Source of the DNA: Osmia lignaria lignaria
Taxonomy: Eukaryota; Arthropoda; Insecta; Hymenoptera; Megachilidae
Length of the DNA stretch: 64,000 nucleotides
Direction: 5' to 3'
Assembly (NCBI RefSeq): GCF_051020975.1
Contig: NC_135032.1
Location: 8,742,001-8,806,000, forward strand
The first letter of the stretch is position 1. The number at the start of each line of letters is the position of its first letter. This document shows, piece after piece, positions 12,201-27,500 of this stretch. The notes under the pieces are model-generated. The model was not told the DNA's origin. It saw nothing but the letters and a program-made list of their open reading frames with translations, and searched no databases. Made by a program: the position numbers and the translations under genes.

Positions 12201-12780
12201 CATTGATCTGTGGGAAGGAATCAGTATATTACATTATGTCCAACGGAGATATAATAATACTGGCATTGTTTGTAAATGTATATTACATGTCTACTGTAGA
12301 TATAGTACTAATGATACTGTTATTAAATGTACATTGATCTGTGGGAATGAATCAGCATATTACATTATATTCAATGTAGATATAGTACCAATGATATTGT
12401 TATTAAATGTACATTGATGTGTGGGAAGGAATCAGTATATTACTATATATTCCAAGTAGATATAGTACCAATGATATTGTTATTAAATGCACATTGATCT
12501 GTGGGAAGGAATCAGTATATTACATTATGTCCAACGGAGACATAATAAAACTGGCATTGTTTGTAAATGTATATTACATATCTACTGTAGATATAGTACT
12601 AATGATATTGTTATTAAATGTACATTGACCTGTGGGAAGGAATCAGTATATTACATCATATCTAATGTAGATATAGTAATAATGATATTGTTATTAAATG
12701 TACATTGATCTGTTGGAATGAATCAATATATTACATTATATCGAATGTAGATATAGTACTAATGATACTGTTATTAAATG
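6219..12780. repeat. Higher-order repeat block A2 (6562 bp)
   Basis: Matches A1 at offset 6218 from its start, then at offset 6138 after loss of one monomer, then at offset 6720 after a 502-bp gain (9769-10270), and ends at offset 6562. The length fits 68 full and 22 short monomers with no length mutant. Scattered single-base differences from A1 are visible, for example CAACGGTGAT near 8730 against CAACGGAGAT. Confidence 0.87.
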
Positions 12781-15700
12781 TACATTGATCTGAGGGAATG
12801 AATCAGCATATTACATTATATTCAATGTAGATGTAGTACCAATGATATTGGTATTAAATGTACATTGATATGTGGGAATGAGTCTGTATATGACATTATA
12901 GCTAATGTAGATATAGCAATAATGATATTGTTATTAAATGTACATTGATCGGTGGGAATGAATCAATCTATTACATTATATCGAATGTAGATATAGTACT
13001 AACGATATTGTTATTAAATGTACATTGATCTGTGGGAATGAATCAGTATATTAGATTATATTCAATGTAGATATAGTACCAATGATATTGTTATTAAATG
13101 TACATTGATCTGTGGGAAAGAATCAGTATATTACATTATATTCAATGTAGATATAGTACCAATGATATTGTTATTGAATGCACATTCATCTGTGGGAACG
13201 AATAAGTATATCACATTATACCTAACGTAGATATAGTAATAATGATATTGTTATGAAATGTACATTGATCTGACGGAAAGAATCAGTATATTACATTATG
13301 TCCAACGGAGATATAGTAATAATGGCATTGTTTGTAAATGTATATTACATATCTACCGTAGATATAGTACTAATGATATTGTTATTAAATGTACATTGAT
13401 CGGTGGGAACGAATCAATCTATTACATTATATCGAATGTAGATATAGTACTAATGATATTGTTATTAAATGTACATTGATCTGTGGGAATGAATCAGCAT
13501 ATTACATTATATTCAATGTAGATATAGTACCAATGATATTGTTATTAAGTGTACATTGATCTGTGGGAATGAATCAATCTATTACATTATATCGAATGTA
13601 GATATAGTACTAATGATATTGTTATTAAATGTACATTGATCTGTGGGAAGGAATCAGTATATTACATTATATCTAATGTAGATATGGTAATAATGATATT
13701 GTTTTTAAATGTACATTACATATCTAATGCAGATATAGTACTAATGATAATGTTATTAAATGCATATTCATCTGTGGGAACGAATAAGTATATTACATTA
13801 TATCTAATGTAGATATAGTACTAATGACATTGTTATTAAATGTACATTGATCTGTGGGAAAGAATCAGTATATTACATTATATCTAATGTAGACATGGTA
13901 ATAATGATATTGTTATTAAATGTACATTACATATCTAATGTAGATATAGTACTAATGATATTGTTAATAAATACACATTCATCTGTGGGAACGAATAACT
14001 ATATTACATTATATCTAATGTAGATAGAGTAATAATGATATTGTTATTAAATGTACATTGATCTGTTGGAATGAATCAATATATTACATTATATCGAATG
14101 TAGATATAGTACTAATGATACTGTTATTAAATGTACATTGATCGGTGGGAATGAATCAGTATATTACATTATATTCAATGTAGATATAGTACCAATGATA
14201 TTGTTATTAAGTGTACATTGATCTGTGGGAATGAATCAATCTATTACATTATATCGAATGTAGATATAGTACTAATGATATTGTTATTAAATGTACATTG
14301 ATCTGTGGGAAGGAATCAGGATATTACATTATGTCTAATGTAGATATGGTAATAATGATATTGTTATTAAATGTACATTGATCGGTGGGAATGAATCAAT
14401 CTATTACATTATATCGAATGTAGATATAGTACCAATGATATTGTTACTAAATGTACATTGATCTGTGGGAAAGAATCAGTATATTACATTATATCTAATG
14501 TAGATATGGGAATAATGATAATATTATTAAATGTTCATTACATATCTAATGTAGATATAGTACTAATGATATTGTTAATAAATACACATTCATCTGTGGG
14601 AACGAATAACTATATTACATTATATCGAATGTAGATATAGTACTAATGATACTGTTATTAAATGTACATTGATCTGTGGGAATGAATCAGCATGTTACAT
14701 TATATTCAATGTAGATGTAGTACCAATGATATTGTTATTAACGGTACATTGATCTGTGGGAAAGAATCAGTATATTACATTATGTCCAACGGAGATATAG
14801 TAATAATGGCATTGTTTGTAAATGTATATTACATATCTACCGTAGATATAGTACTAATGATATTGTTATTAAATCTACATTGATCTGTGGGAATGGGTCT
14901 GTATATGACATTATACCTAATGTAGACATAGCAATAACGATATTGTTATTAAATGTACATTGATCGGTGGGAATGAATCAATCTATTAGATTATATCGAA
15001 TGTAGATGTAGTACTAATGATATTGTTATGAAATGTACATTGATCTGTGGGAAGGAATCAGTATATTACATTATATCTAATGTAGATATGGTAATAATGA
15101 TATTGTTTTTAAATGTACATTACATATCTAATGTAGATATAGTACTAATGATATTGTTAATAAGTACACATTCATCCGTGGGAACGAATAACTATATTAC
15201 ATTATATCGAATATAGATATAGTACTAAGGATATTGTTATTAAATATACATTGCTCTGTGGGAATGAATCAGTATATTACATTATATTCAATGTAGATAT
15301 AGTACCAATGATATTGTTATTGAATGCACATTCATCTGTGGGAACGAATAAGTATATCACATTATACCTAACGTAGATATAGTAATAATGATATTGTTAT
15401 TAAATGTACATTGATCTGACGGAAAGAATCAGTATATTACATTATGTCCAACGGAGATATAGTAATAATGGCATTGTTTGTAAATGTATATTACATATCT
15501 ACCGTAGATATAGTACTAATGATATTGTTATTAAATGTACATTGATCTGTGGGAATGAATCAGCATATTACATTATATTCAATGTAGATATAGTACCAAT
15601 GATATTGTTATTAAGTGTACATTGATCTGTGGGAATGAATCAATCTATTACATTATATCGAATGAAGATATAGTACTAATGATATTGTTATTAAATGTAC

Positions 15701-18547
15701 ATTGATCTGTGGGAAGGAATCAGTATATTACATTATATCTAATGTAGATATGGTAATAATGATATTGTTTTTAAATGTACATTACATATCTAATGTAGAT
15801 ATAGTACTAAGGATATTGTTATTAAATATACATTGATCTGTTGGAAGGAATCAGTATATTACATTATGTCCAACGGAGATATAGTAATAATGGCATTGTT
15901 TGTAAATGTATATTACATATCTACTGTAGATATAGTACTAATGATATTGTTATTAAACGTACATTGATCTGTGGGAAGGAATCAGTATATTACATCATAT
16001 CTAATGTAGATATGGCAATAATGATGTTGTTTTTAAATGTACATTACATATCTAATGTAGATATAGTACTAACGATAATGTTATTAAATGCATATTCATC
16101 TGTGGGAACGAATAAGTATATTACTTCATATCTAATGTAGATATAGTACTAACGATAATGTTATTAAATGCATATTCATCTGTGGGAACGAATAAGTATA
16201 TTACTTCATATCTAATGTAGATATAGTAATAATGATATTGTTATTAAATGTACATTGATCTGTTGGAATGAATCAATATATTACATTATATCGAATGTAG
16301 ATATAGTACTAAGGATATTGTTATTAAATATACATTGATCTGTTGGAAGGAATCAGTATATTACATTATGTCCAACGGAGATATAGTAATAATGGCATTG
16401 TTTGTAAATGTATATTACATATCTACTGTAGATATAGTACTAATGATATTGTTATTAAATGTACATTGATCTGTGGGAATGAATCAGTATATTACATTAT
16501 ATTCAATGTAGATACAGTGCCAATGATATTGTTATTAAATGTACATTGATCTGTGGGAAGGAATCAGTATATTACATTATGTCCAACGGAGATATAATAA
16601 TACTGGCATTGTTTGTAAATGTATATTACATGTCTACTGTAGATATAGTACTAATGATACTGTTATTAAATGTACATTGATCTGTGGGAATGAATCAGCA
16701 TATTACATTATATTCAATGTAGATATAGTACCAATGATATTGTTATTAAATGTACATTGATGTGTGGGAAGGAATCAGTATATTACTATATATTCCAAGT
16801 AGATATAGTACCAATGATATTGTTATTAAATGCACATTGATCTGTGGGAAGGAATCAGTATATTACATTATGTCCAACGGAGACATAATAATACTGGCAT
16901 TGTTTGTAAGTGTATATTACATATCTACTGTAGATATAGTACTAATGATATTGTTGATAAATCCACATTCATCTGTGGGAACGAATAACTATATTACATT
17001 ATATCGAATGTAGATATAGTACTAAGGATATTGTTATTGAATGTACATTGATTTGTGGGAATGAATCAGTATATTACATTATATTCAATGTAGATATAGT
17101 ACCAATGATATTGTTATTAAATGTACATTGATCTGTGGGAAGGAATCAGTATATTACATTATGTCCAAAGGAGATATAGTAATAATGGCATTGTTTGTAA
17201 ATGTATATTACATATCTACTGTAGATATAGTACTAATGATATTGTTATTATATGTACATTGATCTGTGGGAAGGAATCAGTATATTACATTATATCTAAT
17301 GTAGATATGGTAATAATGATATTGTTTTTAAATGTACATTACATATCTAATGCAGATATAGTACTAATGATAATGTTATTAAATGCATATTCATCTGTGG
17401 GAACGAATAAGTATATTACATTATATCTAATGTAGATATAGTACTAATGATATTGTTATTAAATGTACATTGATCTCTGGGAAGGTATCAGTATATTGCA
17501 TTATGTCCAACGGAGATATAGTAATAATGGCATTGTTTGTAAATGTATATTACATACCTACTGTAGATATAGTACTAATGATATTGTTATTAAATGTACG
17601 TTGATCTGTGGGAAGGAATCAGTATATTACATCATATCTAATGTAGATATGGTAATAATGATATTGTTTTTAAATGTACATTATATCTAATGTAGATATA
17701 GTACTAATGACAATGTTATTAAATGCATATTCATCTGTGGGAACGAATAAGTATATTACATCATATCTAATGTAGATATAGTAGTAATGATATTGTTATT
17801 AAATGTACATTGATCTGTTGGAATGAATCAATATATTACATTATATCGGATGTAGATATAGTACTAATGATACTGTTATTAAATGTACATTGATCTGAGG
17901 GAATGAATCAGCATATTACATTATATTCAATGTAGATGTAGTACCAATGATATTGGTATTAAATGTACATTGATCTGTGGGAATGAATCAGTATATTAGA
18001 TTATATTCAATGTAGATATAGTACCAATGATATTGTTACTAAATGTACATTGATCTGTGGGAAAGAATCAGTATATTACATTATATCTAATGTAGATATG
18101 GGAATAATGATAATATTATTAAATGTTCATTACATATCTAATGTAGATATAGTACTAATGATATTGTTAATAAATACACATTCATCTGTGGGAACGAATA
18201 ACTATATTACATTATATCGAATGTAGATATAGTACTAATGATACTGTTATTAAATGTACATTGATCTGTGGGAATGAATCAGCATGTTACATTATATTCA
18301 ATGTAGATGTAGTACCAATGATATTGTTATTAACGGTACATTGATCTGTGGGAAAGAATCAGTATATTACATTATGTCCAACGGAGATATAGTAATAATG
18401 GCATTGTTTGTAAATGTATATTACATATCTACCGTAGATATAGTACTAATGATATTGTTATTAAATCTACATTGATCTGTGGGAATGGGTCTGTATATGA
18501 CATTATACCTAATGTAGACATAGCAATAATGATATTGTTATTAAATG
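12781..18547. repeat. Higher-order repeat block A3 (5767 bp)
   Basis: Matches A2 at offset 6562, then at offset 6060 after an exact 502-bp loss (A2 7281-7782 is missing at 13843). It shares the 502-bp segment at 15829-16330 with A2. Near its end a hybrid monomer (17966-18045) joins sequence equivalent to A1 1565 with that equivalent to A1 2176, skipping 611 bp. It then runs into block B1 rather than another A copy. Confidence 0.86.
17966..18045. repeat. Hybrid monomer marking a 611-bp skip
   Basis: It starts as the TTAGATTATATTC monomer (A1 1565) and ends with GTTACTAAATG (A1 2176 monomer). The same hybrid is at 29659, 35956, 44905 and 45727, so it formed once and was copied with its surroundings. 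Confidence 0.8.
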
Positions 18548-21326
18548 TACATTGATCTGTTGGAATGAATCAATATATTACATTATATCGAATGTAGATA
18601 TAGTACTACTGATACTGTTATTAAATGTACATTGATCTGAGGGAATGAATCAGCATATTACATTATATTCAATGTAGATGTAGTACCAATGATATTGTTA
18701 TTAAATGCACATTGATCTGTGGGAATGAGTCTGTATATGACATTATACCTAATGTAGATATAGCAATAATGATATTGTTATTAAATGTACATTACATATC
18801 TAATGTAGATATAGTACTAATGATAATGTTATTAAATGCACATTCATCTGTGGGAACGAATAAGTATATTACATTATATCCAATGTAGATATAGTAATAA
18901 TGATATTGTTATTAAATGTACATTGATGTGTTGGAATGAATCAATATATTACATTATCTCGAATGTAGATATAGTACTAATGATATTGTTATTAAATGTA
19001 CATTGATCTGTGGGAAGGAATCAGTATATTACATTATGTCCAACGGAGATATAATAATACTGGCATTGTTTGTAAATGTATATTACATGTCTACTGTAGA
19101 TATAGTACTAATGATACTGTTATTAAATGTACATTGATCTGTGGGAATGAATCAGCATATTACATTATATTCAATGTAGATATAGTACCAATGATATTGT
19201 TATTAAATGTACATTGATGTGTGGGAAGGAATCAGTATATTACTATATATTCCATGTAGATATAGTACCAATGATATTGTTATTAAATGCACATTGATCT
19301 GTGGGAAGGAATCAGTATATTACATTATGTCCACCGGAGATATAGTAATAATGGCATTGTTTGTAAATGTATATTACATACCTACTGTAGATATAGTACT
19401 AATGATATTGTTATTAAATGTACATTGATCTGTGGGAAGGAATCAGTATATTACATCATATCTAATGTAGATATGGTAATAATGATATTGTTTTTAAATG
19501 TACATTACATATCTAATGTAGATATAGTACTAATGATAATGTTATTAAATGCATATTCATCTGTGGGAACGAATAAGTATATTACATCATATCTAATGTA
19601 GATATAGTAATAATGATATTGTTATTAAATGTACATTGATCTGTTGGAATGAATCAATATATTACATTATATCGAATGTAGATATAGTACTAATGATACT
19701 GTTATTAAATGTACATTGATCTGAGGGAATGAATCAGCATATTACATTGTATTCAATGTAGATGTAGTACCAATGGTATTGGTATTAAATGTACATTGAT
19801 CTATGGGAATGAGTCTGTATATGACATTATACCTAATGTAGATATAGCAATAATGATATTGTAATTAAATGTACATTGACCTGTGGGAATGAATCATTCT
19901 ATTAGATTATATCGAATGTAGATATAGTACTAATGATATTGTTATTAAATGTACATTGATCTGTGGGAAGGAATCAGCATATTACATTGTATTCAATGTA
20001 GATATAGTACCAATGATGATGTTATTAAATGTACATTGATCTGTGGAAAGGAATCAGTATATTACATTATGTCCAACGGAGATATAATAATACTGGCACT
20101 GTTTGTAAATGTATATTACATGTCTACTGTAGATATAGTACTAATGATACTGTTATTAAATGTACATTGATGTGTGGGAATGAATCAGCATATTACATAA
20201 TATTCAATGTAGATATAGTACCAATGATATTGTTATTAAATGTACATTGATGTGTGGGAAGGAATCACTATATTACTATATATTCCATGTAGATATAGTA
20301 CCAATGATATTGTTATTAAATGTACATTGATCTGTGGGAAGGAATCAGTATATTACATTATGTCCAACGGAGATATAGTAATAATGGCATTGTTTGTAAA
20401 TGTATATGACTTATCTACCGTAGATATAGTACTAATGATATTGTTATTAAATGTACATTGATCTGTGGGAATGAGTCTGTATATGACATTATACCTAATG
20501 TAGATATAGCAATAATGATATTGTTATTAAATGTACATTGATCGGTGGGAATGAATCAGTATATTACATTATATCTAATGTAGATATGGTAATAATGATA
20601 TTGTTATTAAATGTACATTACATATCTAATGTAGATATAGTACTAATGATATTGTTAATAAATACAGATTCATCTGTGGGAACGAATAACTATATTACAT
20701 TATATCGAATGTAGATATAGTACTAAGGATATTGTTATTAAATATACATTGAACTGTTGGAAGGAATCAGTATATTACATTATGTCCAACGGAGATATAA
20801 TAATACTGGCATTGTTTGTAAATGTATATTACATGTCTACTGTAGATATAGTACTAATGATACTGTTATTGAATGTACATTGATCTGTGGGAATGAATCA
20901 GCATATTACATTATATTCAATGTAGATATAGTACCAATGATATTGTTATTAAATGTACATTGATGTGTGGGAAGGAATCAGTATATTACTATATATTCCA
21001 TGTAGATATAGTACCAATGATATTGTTATTAAATGCACATTGATCTGTGGGAAGGAATCAGTATATTACATTATGTCCAACGGAGACATAATAAAACTGG
21101 CATTGTTTGTAAATGTATATTACATATCTACTGTAGATATAGTACTAATGATATTGTTATTAAATGTACATTGACCTGTGGGAAGGAATCAGTATATTAC
21201 ATCATATCTAATGTAGATATAGTAATAATGATATTGTTATTAAATGTACATTGATCTGTTGGAATGAATCAATATATTACATTATATCGAATGTAGATAT
21301 AGTACTAATGATACTGTTATTAAATG
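18548..21326. repeat. Higher-order repeat block B1 (2779 bp)
   Basis: Walked in full: 29 full and 9 short monomers. It departs from the A order at 18548, where a CTGTTGG monomer with the unusual word TACTACTGATACTG replaces the CGGTGGG monomer of A1. Monomers with TATTACTATATATTCC (19210, 20243, 20956) occur here. It recurs entire as B2 at 30241 and shortened as B3 at 36538. Confidence 0.87.
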
Positions 21327-23971
21327 TACATTGATCTGAGGGAATGAATCAGCATATTACATTATATTCAATGTAGATGTAGTACCAATGATATTGGTAT
21401 TAAATGTACATTGATATGTGGGAATGAGTCTGTATATGACATTATAGCTAATGTAGATATAGCAATAATGATATTGTTATTAAATGTACATTGATCGGTG
21501 GGAATGAATCAATCTATTACATTATATCGAATGTAGATATAGTACTAACGATATTGTTATTAAATGTACATTGATCTGTGGGAATGAATCAGTATATTAG
21601 ATTATATTCAATGTAGATATAGTACCAATGATATTGTTATTAAATGTACATTGATCTGTGGGAAAGAATCAGTATATTACATTATATCTAATGTAGATAT
21701 GGTAATAATGATATTGTTATTAAATGTACATTACATATCTAATGTAGATATAGTACTAATGATATTGTTAATAAATACACATTCATCTGTGGGAACGAAT
21801 AACTATATTACATTATATCGAATGTGGATATAGTACTGAGGATATTGTTATTATATATACATTGATCTGTGGGAATGAATCAGCATATTACATTATATTC
21901 AATGTAGATGTAGTACCAATGATATTGTTATTAAATGTACATTGATCTGTGGGAATGAGTCTGTATATGACATTATGCCTAATGTAGATATAGTAATAAT
22001 GATATTGTTATTAAATGTACATTGATCTGTTGGAATGAATCAATATATTACATTATATCGAATGTAGATATAGTACTAATGATATTGTTATTAAATGTAC
22101 ATTGATCTGTGGGAAGGAATCAGTATATTACATTATGTCCAACGGAGATATAGTAATAATGGCATTGTTTGTAAATGCATATTACTTATCTACCGTAGAT
22201 ATAGTACTAATGATATTGTTATTAAATGTACATTGATCTGTGGGAATGAGTCTGTATATGACATTATACCTAATGTAGATATAGCAATAATGATATTGTT
22301 ATTAAATGTACATTGATCTGTGGGAATGAATCAGTATATTAGATTATATTCAATGTAGATATAGTACCAATGATATTGTTATTAAATGTACATTGATCTG
22401 TGGGAAGGAATCAGTATATTACATTATATCTAATGTAGATATGATAATAATGATATTGTTATTAAATGTACATTACATATCTAATGTAGATATAGTACTA
22501 ATGATATTGTTAATTAATACACATTCATCTGTGGGAACGAATAACTATATTACATTATATCGAATGTAGATATAGTACTAAGGATATTGTTATTGAATGT
22601 ACATTGATCTGTGGGAATGAATCAGTATATTACATTATATTCAATGCAGATATAGTACCAATGATATTGTTATTAAATGTGCATTGATCTGTGGGAAGGA
22701 ATCAGTATATTACATTATGTCTAATGTAGATATGGTAATAATGATATTGTTATTAAATGTACATTGATCGGTGGGAATGAATCAATCCATTACATTATAT
22801 CGAATGTAGATATGGTACTAATGATATTGTTATTAAATGTACATTGATGGTTGGGAAGGAATCAGTATATTACTATATATTCCATGTAGATATAGTACCA
22901 ATGATATTGTTATTAAATGTACATTGATGTGTGGGAAGGAATCAGTATATTACTACATATTCCATGTAGATATAGTACCAATGATATTGTTATTAAATGC
23001 ACATTGGTCTGTGGGAAGGAATCAGTATATTACATTATGTCCAACGGAGACATAATAATACTGGCATTGTTTGTAAATGTATATTACATATCTACTGTAG
23101 ATATAGTACTAGGATATTGTTAATAAATACACATTCATCTGTGGGAACGAATAACTATATTACATTATATCGAATGTAGATATAGTATTAAGGATATTAT
23201 TATTGAATGTACATTGATCTGTGGGAATGAATCAGTATATTACATTATGTCCAAAGGAGATATAGTAATAATGGCATTGTTTGTAAATGTATATTACATA
23301 TCTACTGTAGATATAGTACTAATGATATTGTTATTATATGTACATTGATCTGTGGGAAGGAATCAGTATATTACATTATATCTAATGTAGATATGGTAAT
23401 AATGATATTGTTTTTAAATGTACATTACATATCTAATGCAGATATAGTACTAATGATAATGTTATTAAATGCATATTCATCTGTGGGAACGAATAAGTAT
23501 ATTACATTATATCTAATGTAGATATAGTACTAATGATATTGTTATTAAATGTACATTGATCTCTGGGAAGGTATCAGTATATTGCATTATGTCCAACGGA
23601 GATATAGTAATAATGGCATTGTTTGTAAATGTATATTACATACCTACTGTAGATATAGTACTAATGATATTGTTATTAAATGTACGTTGATCTGTGGGAA
23701 GGAATCAGTATATTACATCATATCTAATGTAGATATGGTAATAATGATATTGTTTTTAAATGTACATTATATCTAATGTAGATATAGTACTAATGACAAT
23801 GTTATTAAATGCATATTCATCTGTGGGAACGAATAAGTATATTACATCATATCTAATGTAGATATAGTAGTAATGATATTGTTATTAAATGTACATTGAT
23901 CTGTTGGAATGAATCAATATATTACATTATATCGGATGTAGATATAGTACTAATGATACTGTTATTAAATG
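21327..23971. repeat. Higher-order repeat unit C1 (2645 bp, 36 monomers)
   Basis: Walked in full: 28 full and 8 short monomers, less 1 bp (23080 unit) and 2 bp (23763 unit), giving exactly 2645 bp. The same order begins again at 23972, 33020, 38313, 39925 and 42570. C-specific words include GTTAATTAATAC, AATGTGCATTG, TTGATGGTTGGG and GTACTAGGATATTG. Confidence 0.9.
23080..23129. repeat. 50-bp short monomer (1-bp-deleted S1)
   Basis: Reads GTACTAGGATATTG, one base shorter than the GTACTAAGGATATTG word seen elsewhere. The same unit recurs at 34984, 39033 and 41678, always in the C higher-order repeat, so it is a diagnostic marker of C blocks. Confidence 0.8.
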
Positions 23972-24582
23972 TACATTGATCTGAGGGAATGAATCAGCAT
24001 ATTACATTATATTCAATGTAGATGTAGTACCCATGATATTGGTATTAAATGTACATTGATCTGTGGGAATGAGTCTGTATATGACATTATACCTAATGTA
24101 GATATAGCAATAATGATATTGTTATTAAATGTACATTGATCGGTGGGAATGAATCAATCTATTACATTATATCGAATGTAGATATAGTACTAACGATATT
24201 GTTATTAAATGTACATTGATCTGTGGGAATGAATCAGTATATTAGATTATATTCAATGTAGATATAGTACCAATGATATTGTTATTAAATGTACATTGAT
24301 CTGTGGGAAAGAATCAGTATATTACATTATATCTAATGTAGATATGGTAATAATGATATTGTTATTAAATGTACATTACATATCTAATGTAGATATAGTA
24401 CTAATGATATTGTTAATAAATACACATTCATCTGTGGGAACGAATAACTATATTACATTATATCGAATGTGGATATAGTACTGAGGATATTGTTATTATA
24501 TATACATTGATCTGTGGGAATGAATCAGCATATTACATTATATTCAATGTAGATGTAGTACCAATGATATTGTTATTAAATG
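23972..24582. repeat. Partial C unit, C2 (611 bp)
   Basis: Follows C1 at exactly +2645 bp for 611 bp, then switches to A-type order at 24583. Its second monomer has CTGTGGG rather than the ATGTGGG of C1, as in C5 and C6. Confidence 0.82.
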
Positions 24583-27500
24583 TACATTGATCTGTGGGAA
24601 TGAATCAGTATATTACATTATATTCAATGTAGATATAGTACCAATGATATTGTTATTAAGTGTACATTGATCTGTGGGAATGAATCAATCTATTACATTA
24701 TATCGAATGTAGATATAGTACTAATGATATTGTTATTAAATGTACATTGATCTGTGGGAAGGAATCAGTATATTACATTATATCTAATGTAGATATGGTA
24801 ATAATGATATTGTTTTTAAATGTACATTACATATCTAATGCAGATATAGTACTAATGATAATGTTATTAAATGCATATTCATCTGTGGGAACGAATAAGT
24901 ATATTACATTATATCTAATGTAGATATAGTACTAATGATATTGTTATTAAATGTACATTGATCCCTGGGAAGGTATCAGTATATTGCATTATGTCCAACG
25001 GAGATATAGTAATAATGGCATTGTTTGTAAATGTATATTACATACCTACTGTAGATATAGTACTAATGATATTGTTATTAAATGTACGTTGATCTGTGGG
25101 AAGGAATCAGTATATTACATCATATCTAATGTAGATATGGTAATAATGATATTGTTTTTAAATGTACATTACATATCTAATGTAGATATAGTACTAATGA
25201 CAATGTTATTAAATGCATATCCATCTGTGGGAACGAATAAGTATATTACATCATATCTAATGTAGATATAGTAGTAATGATATTGTTATTAAATGTACAT
25301 TGATCTGTTGGAATGAATCAATATATTACATTATATCGGATGTAGATATAGTACTAATGATACTGTTATTAAATGTACATTGATCTGAGGGAATGAATCA
25401 GCATATTACATTATATTCAATGTAGATGTAGTACCAATGATATTGGTATTAAATGTACATTGATCTGTGGGAATGAATCAGTATATTAGATTATATTCAA
25501 TGTAGATATAGTACCAATGATATTGTTATTAAATGTACATTGATCTGTGGAAAAGAATCAGTATATTACATTATATCTAATGTAGACATGGTAATAATGA
25601 TATTGTTATTAAATGTACATTACATATCTAATGTAGATATAGTACTAATGATATTGTTAATAAATACACATTCATCTGTGGGAACGAATAACTATATTAC
25701 ATTATATCTAATGTAGATAGAGTAATAATGATATTGTTATTAAATGTACATTGATCTGTTGGAATGAATCAATATATTACATTATATCGAATGTAGATAT
25801 AGTACTAATGATACTGTTATTAAATGTACATTGATCGGTGGGAATGAATCAGTATATTACATTATATTCAATGTAGATATAGTACCAATGATATTGTTAT
25901 TAAGTGTACATTGATCTGTGGGAATGAATCAATCTATTACATTATATCGAATGTAGATATAGTACTAATGATATTGTTATTAAATGTACATTGATCTGTG
26001 GGAAGGAATCAGGATATTACATTATGTCTAATGTAGATATGGTAATAATGATATTGTTATTAAATGTACATTGATCGGTGGGAATGAATCAATCTATTAC
26101 ATTATATCGAATGTAGATATAGTACCAATGATATTGTTACTAAATGTACATTGATCTGTGGGAAAGAATCAGTATATTACATTATATCTAATGTAGATAT
26201 GGGAATAATGATAATATTATTAAATGTTCATTACATATCTAATGTAGATATAGTACTAATGATATTGTTAATAAATACACATTCATCTGTGGGAACGAAT
26301 AACTATATTACATTATATCGAATGTAGATATAGTACTAATGATACTGTTATTAAATGTACATTGATCTGTGGGAATGAATCAGCATGTTACATTATATTC
26401 AATGTAGATGTAGTACCAATGATATTGTTATTAACGGTACATTGATCTGTGGGAAAGAATCAGTATATTACATTATGTCCAACGGAGATATAGTAATAAT
26501 GGCATTGTTTGTAAATGTATATTACATATCTACCGTAGATATAGTACTAATGATATTGTTATTAAATCTACATTGATCTGTGGGAATGGGTCTGTATATG
26601 ACATTATACCTAATGTAGACATAGCAATAATGATATTGTTATTAAATGTACATTGATCGGTGGGAATGAATCAATCTATTAGATTATATCGAATGTAGAT
26701 GTAGTACTAATGATATTGTTATGAAATGTACATTGATCTGTGGGAAGGAATCAGTATATTACATTATATCTAATGTAGATATGGTAATAATGATATTGTT
26801 TTTAAATGTACATTACATATCTAATGTAGATATAGTACTAATGATATTGTTAATAAGTACACATTCATCCGTGGGAACGAATAACTATATTACATTATAT
26901 CGAATATAGATATAGTACTAAGGATATTGTTATTAAATATACATTGCTCTGTGGGAATGAATCAGTATATTACATTATATTCAATGTAGATATAGTACCA
27001 ATGATATTGTTATTGAATGCACATTCATCTGTGGGAACGAATAAGTATATCACATTATACCTAACGTAGATATAGTAATAATGATATTGTTATTAAATGT
27101 ACATTGATCTGACGGAAAGAATCAGTATATTACATTATGTCCAACGGAGATATAGTAATAATGGCATTGTTTGTAAATGTATATTACATATCTACCGTAG
27201 ATATAGTACTAATGATATTGTTATTAAATGTACATTGATCTGTGGGAATGAATCAGCATATTACATTATATTCAATGTAGATATAGTACCAATGATATTG
27301 TTATTAAGTGTACATTGATCTGTGGGAATGAATCAATCTATTACATTATATCGAATGAAGATATAGTACTAATGATATTGTTATTAAATGTACATTGATC
27401 TGTGGGAAGGAATCAGTATATTACATTATATCTAATGTAGATATGGTAATAATGATATTGTTTTTAAATGTACATTACATATCTAATGTAGATATAGTAC

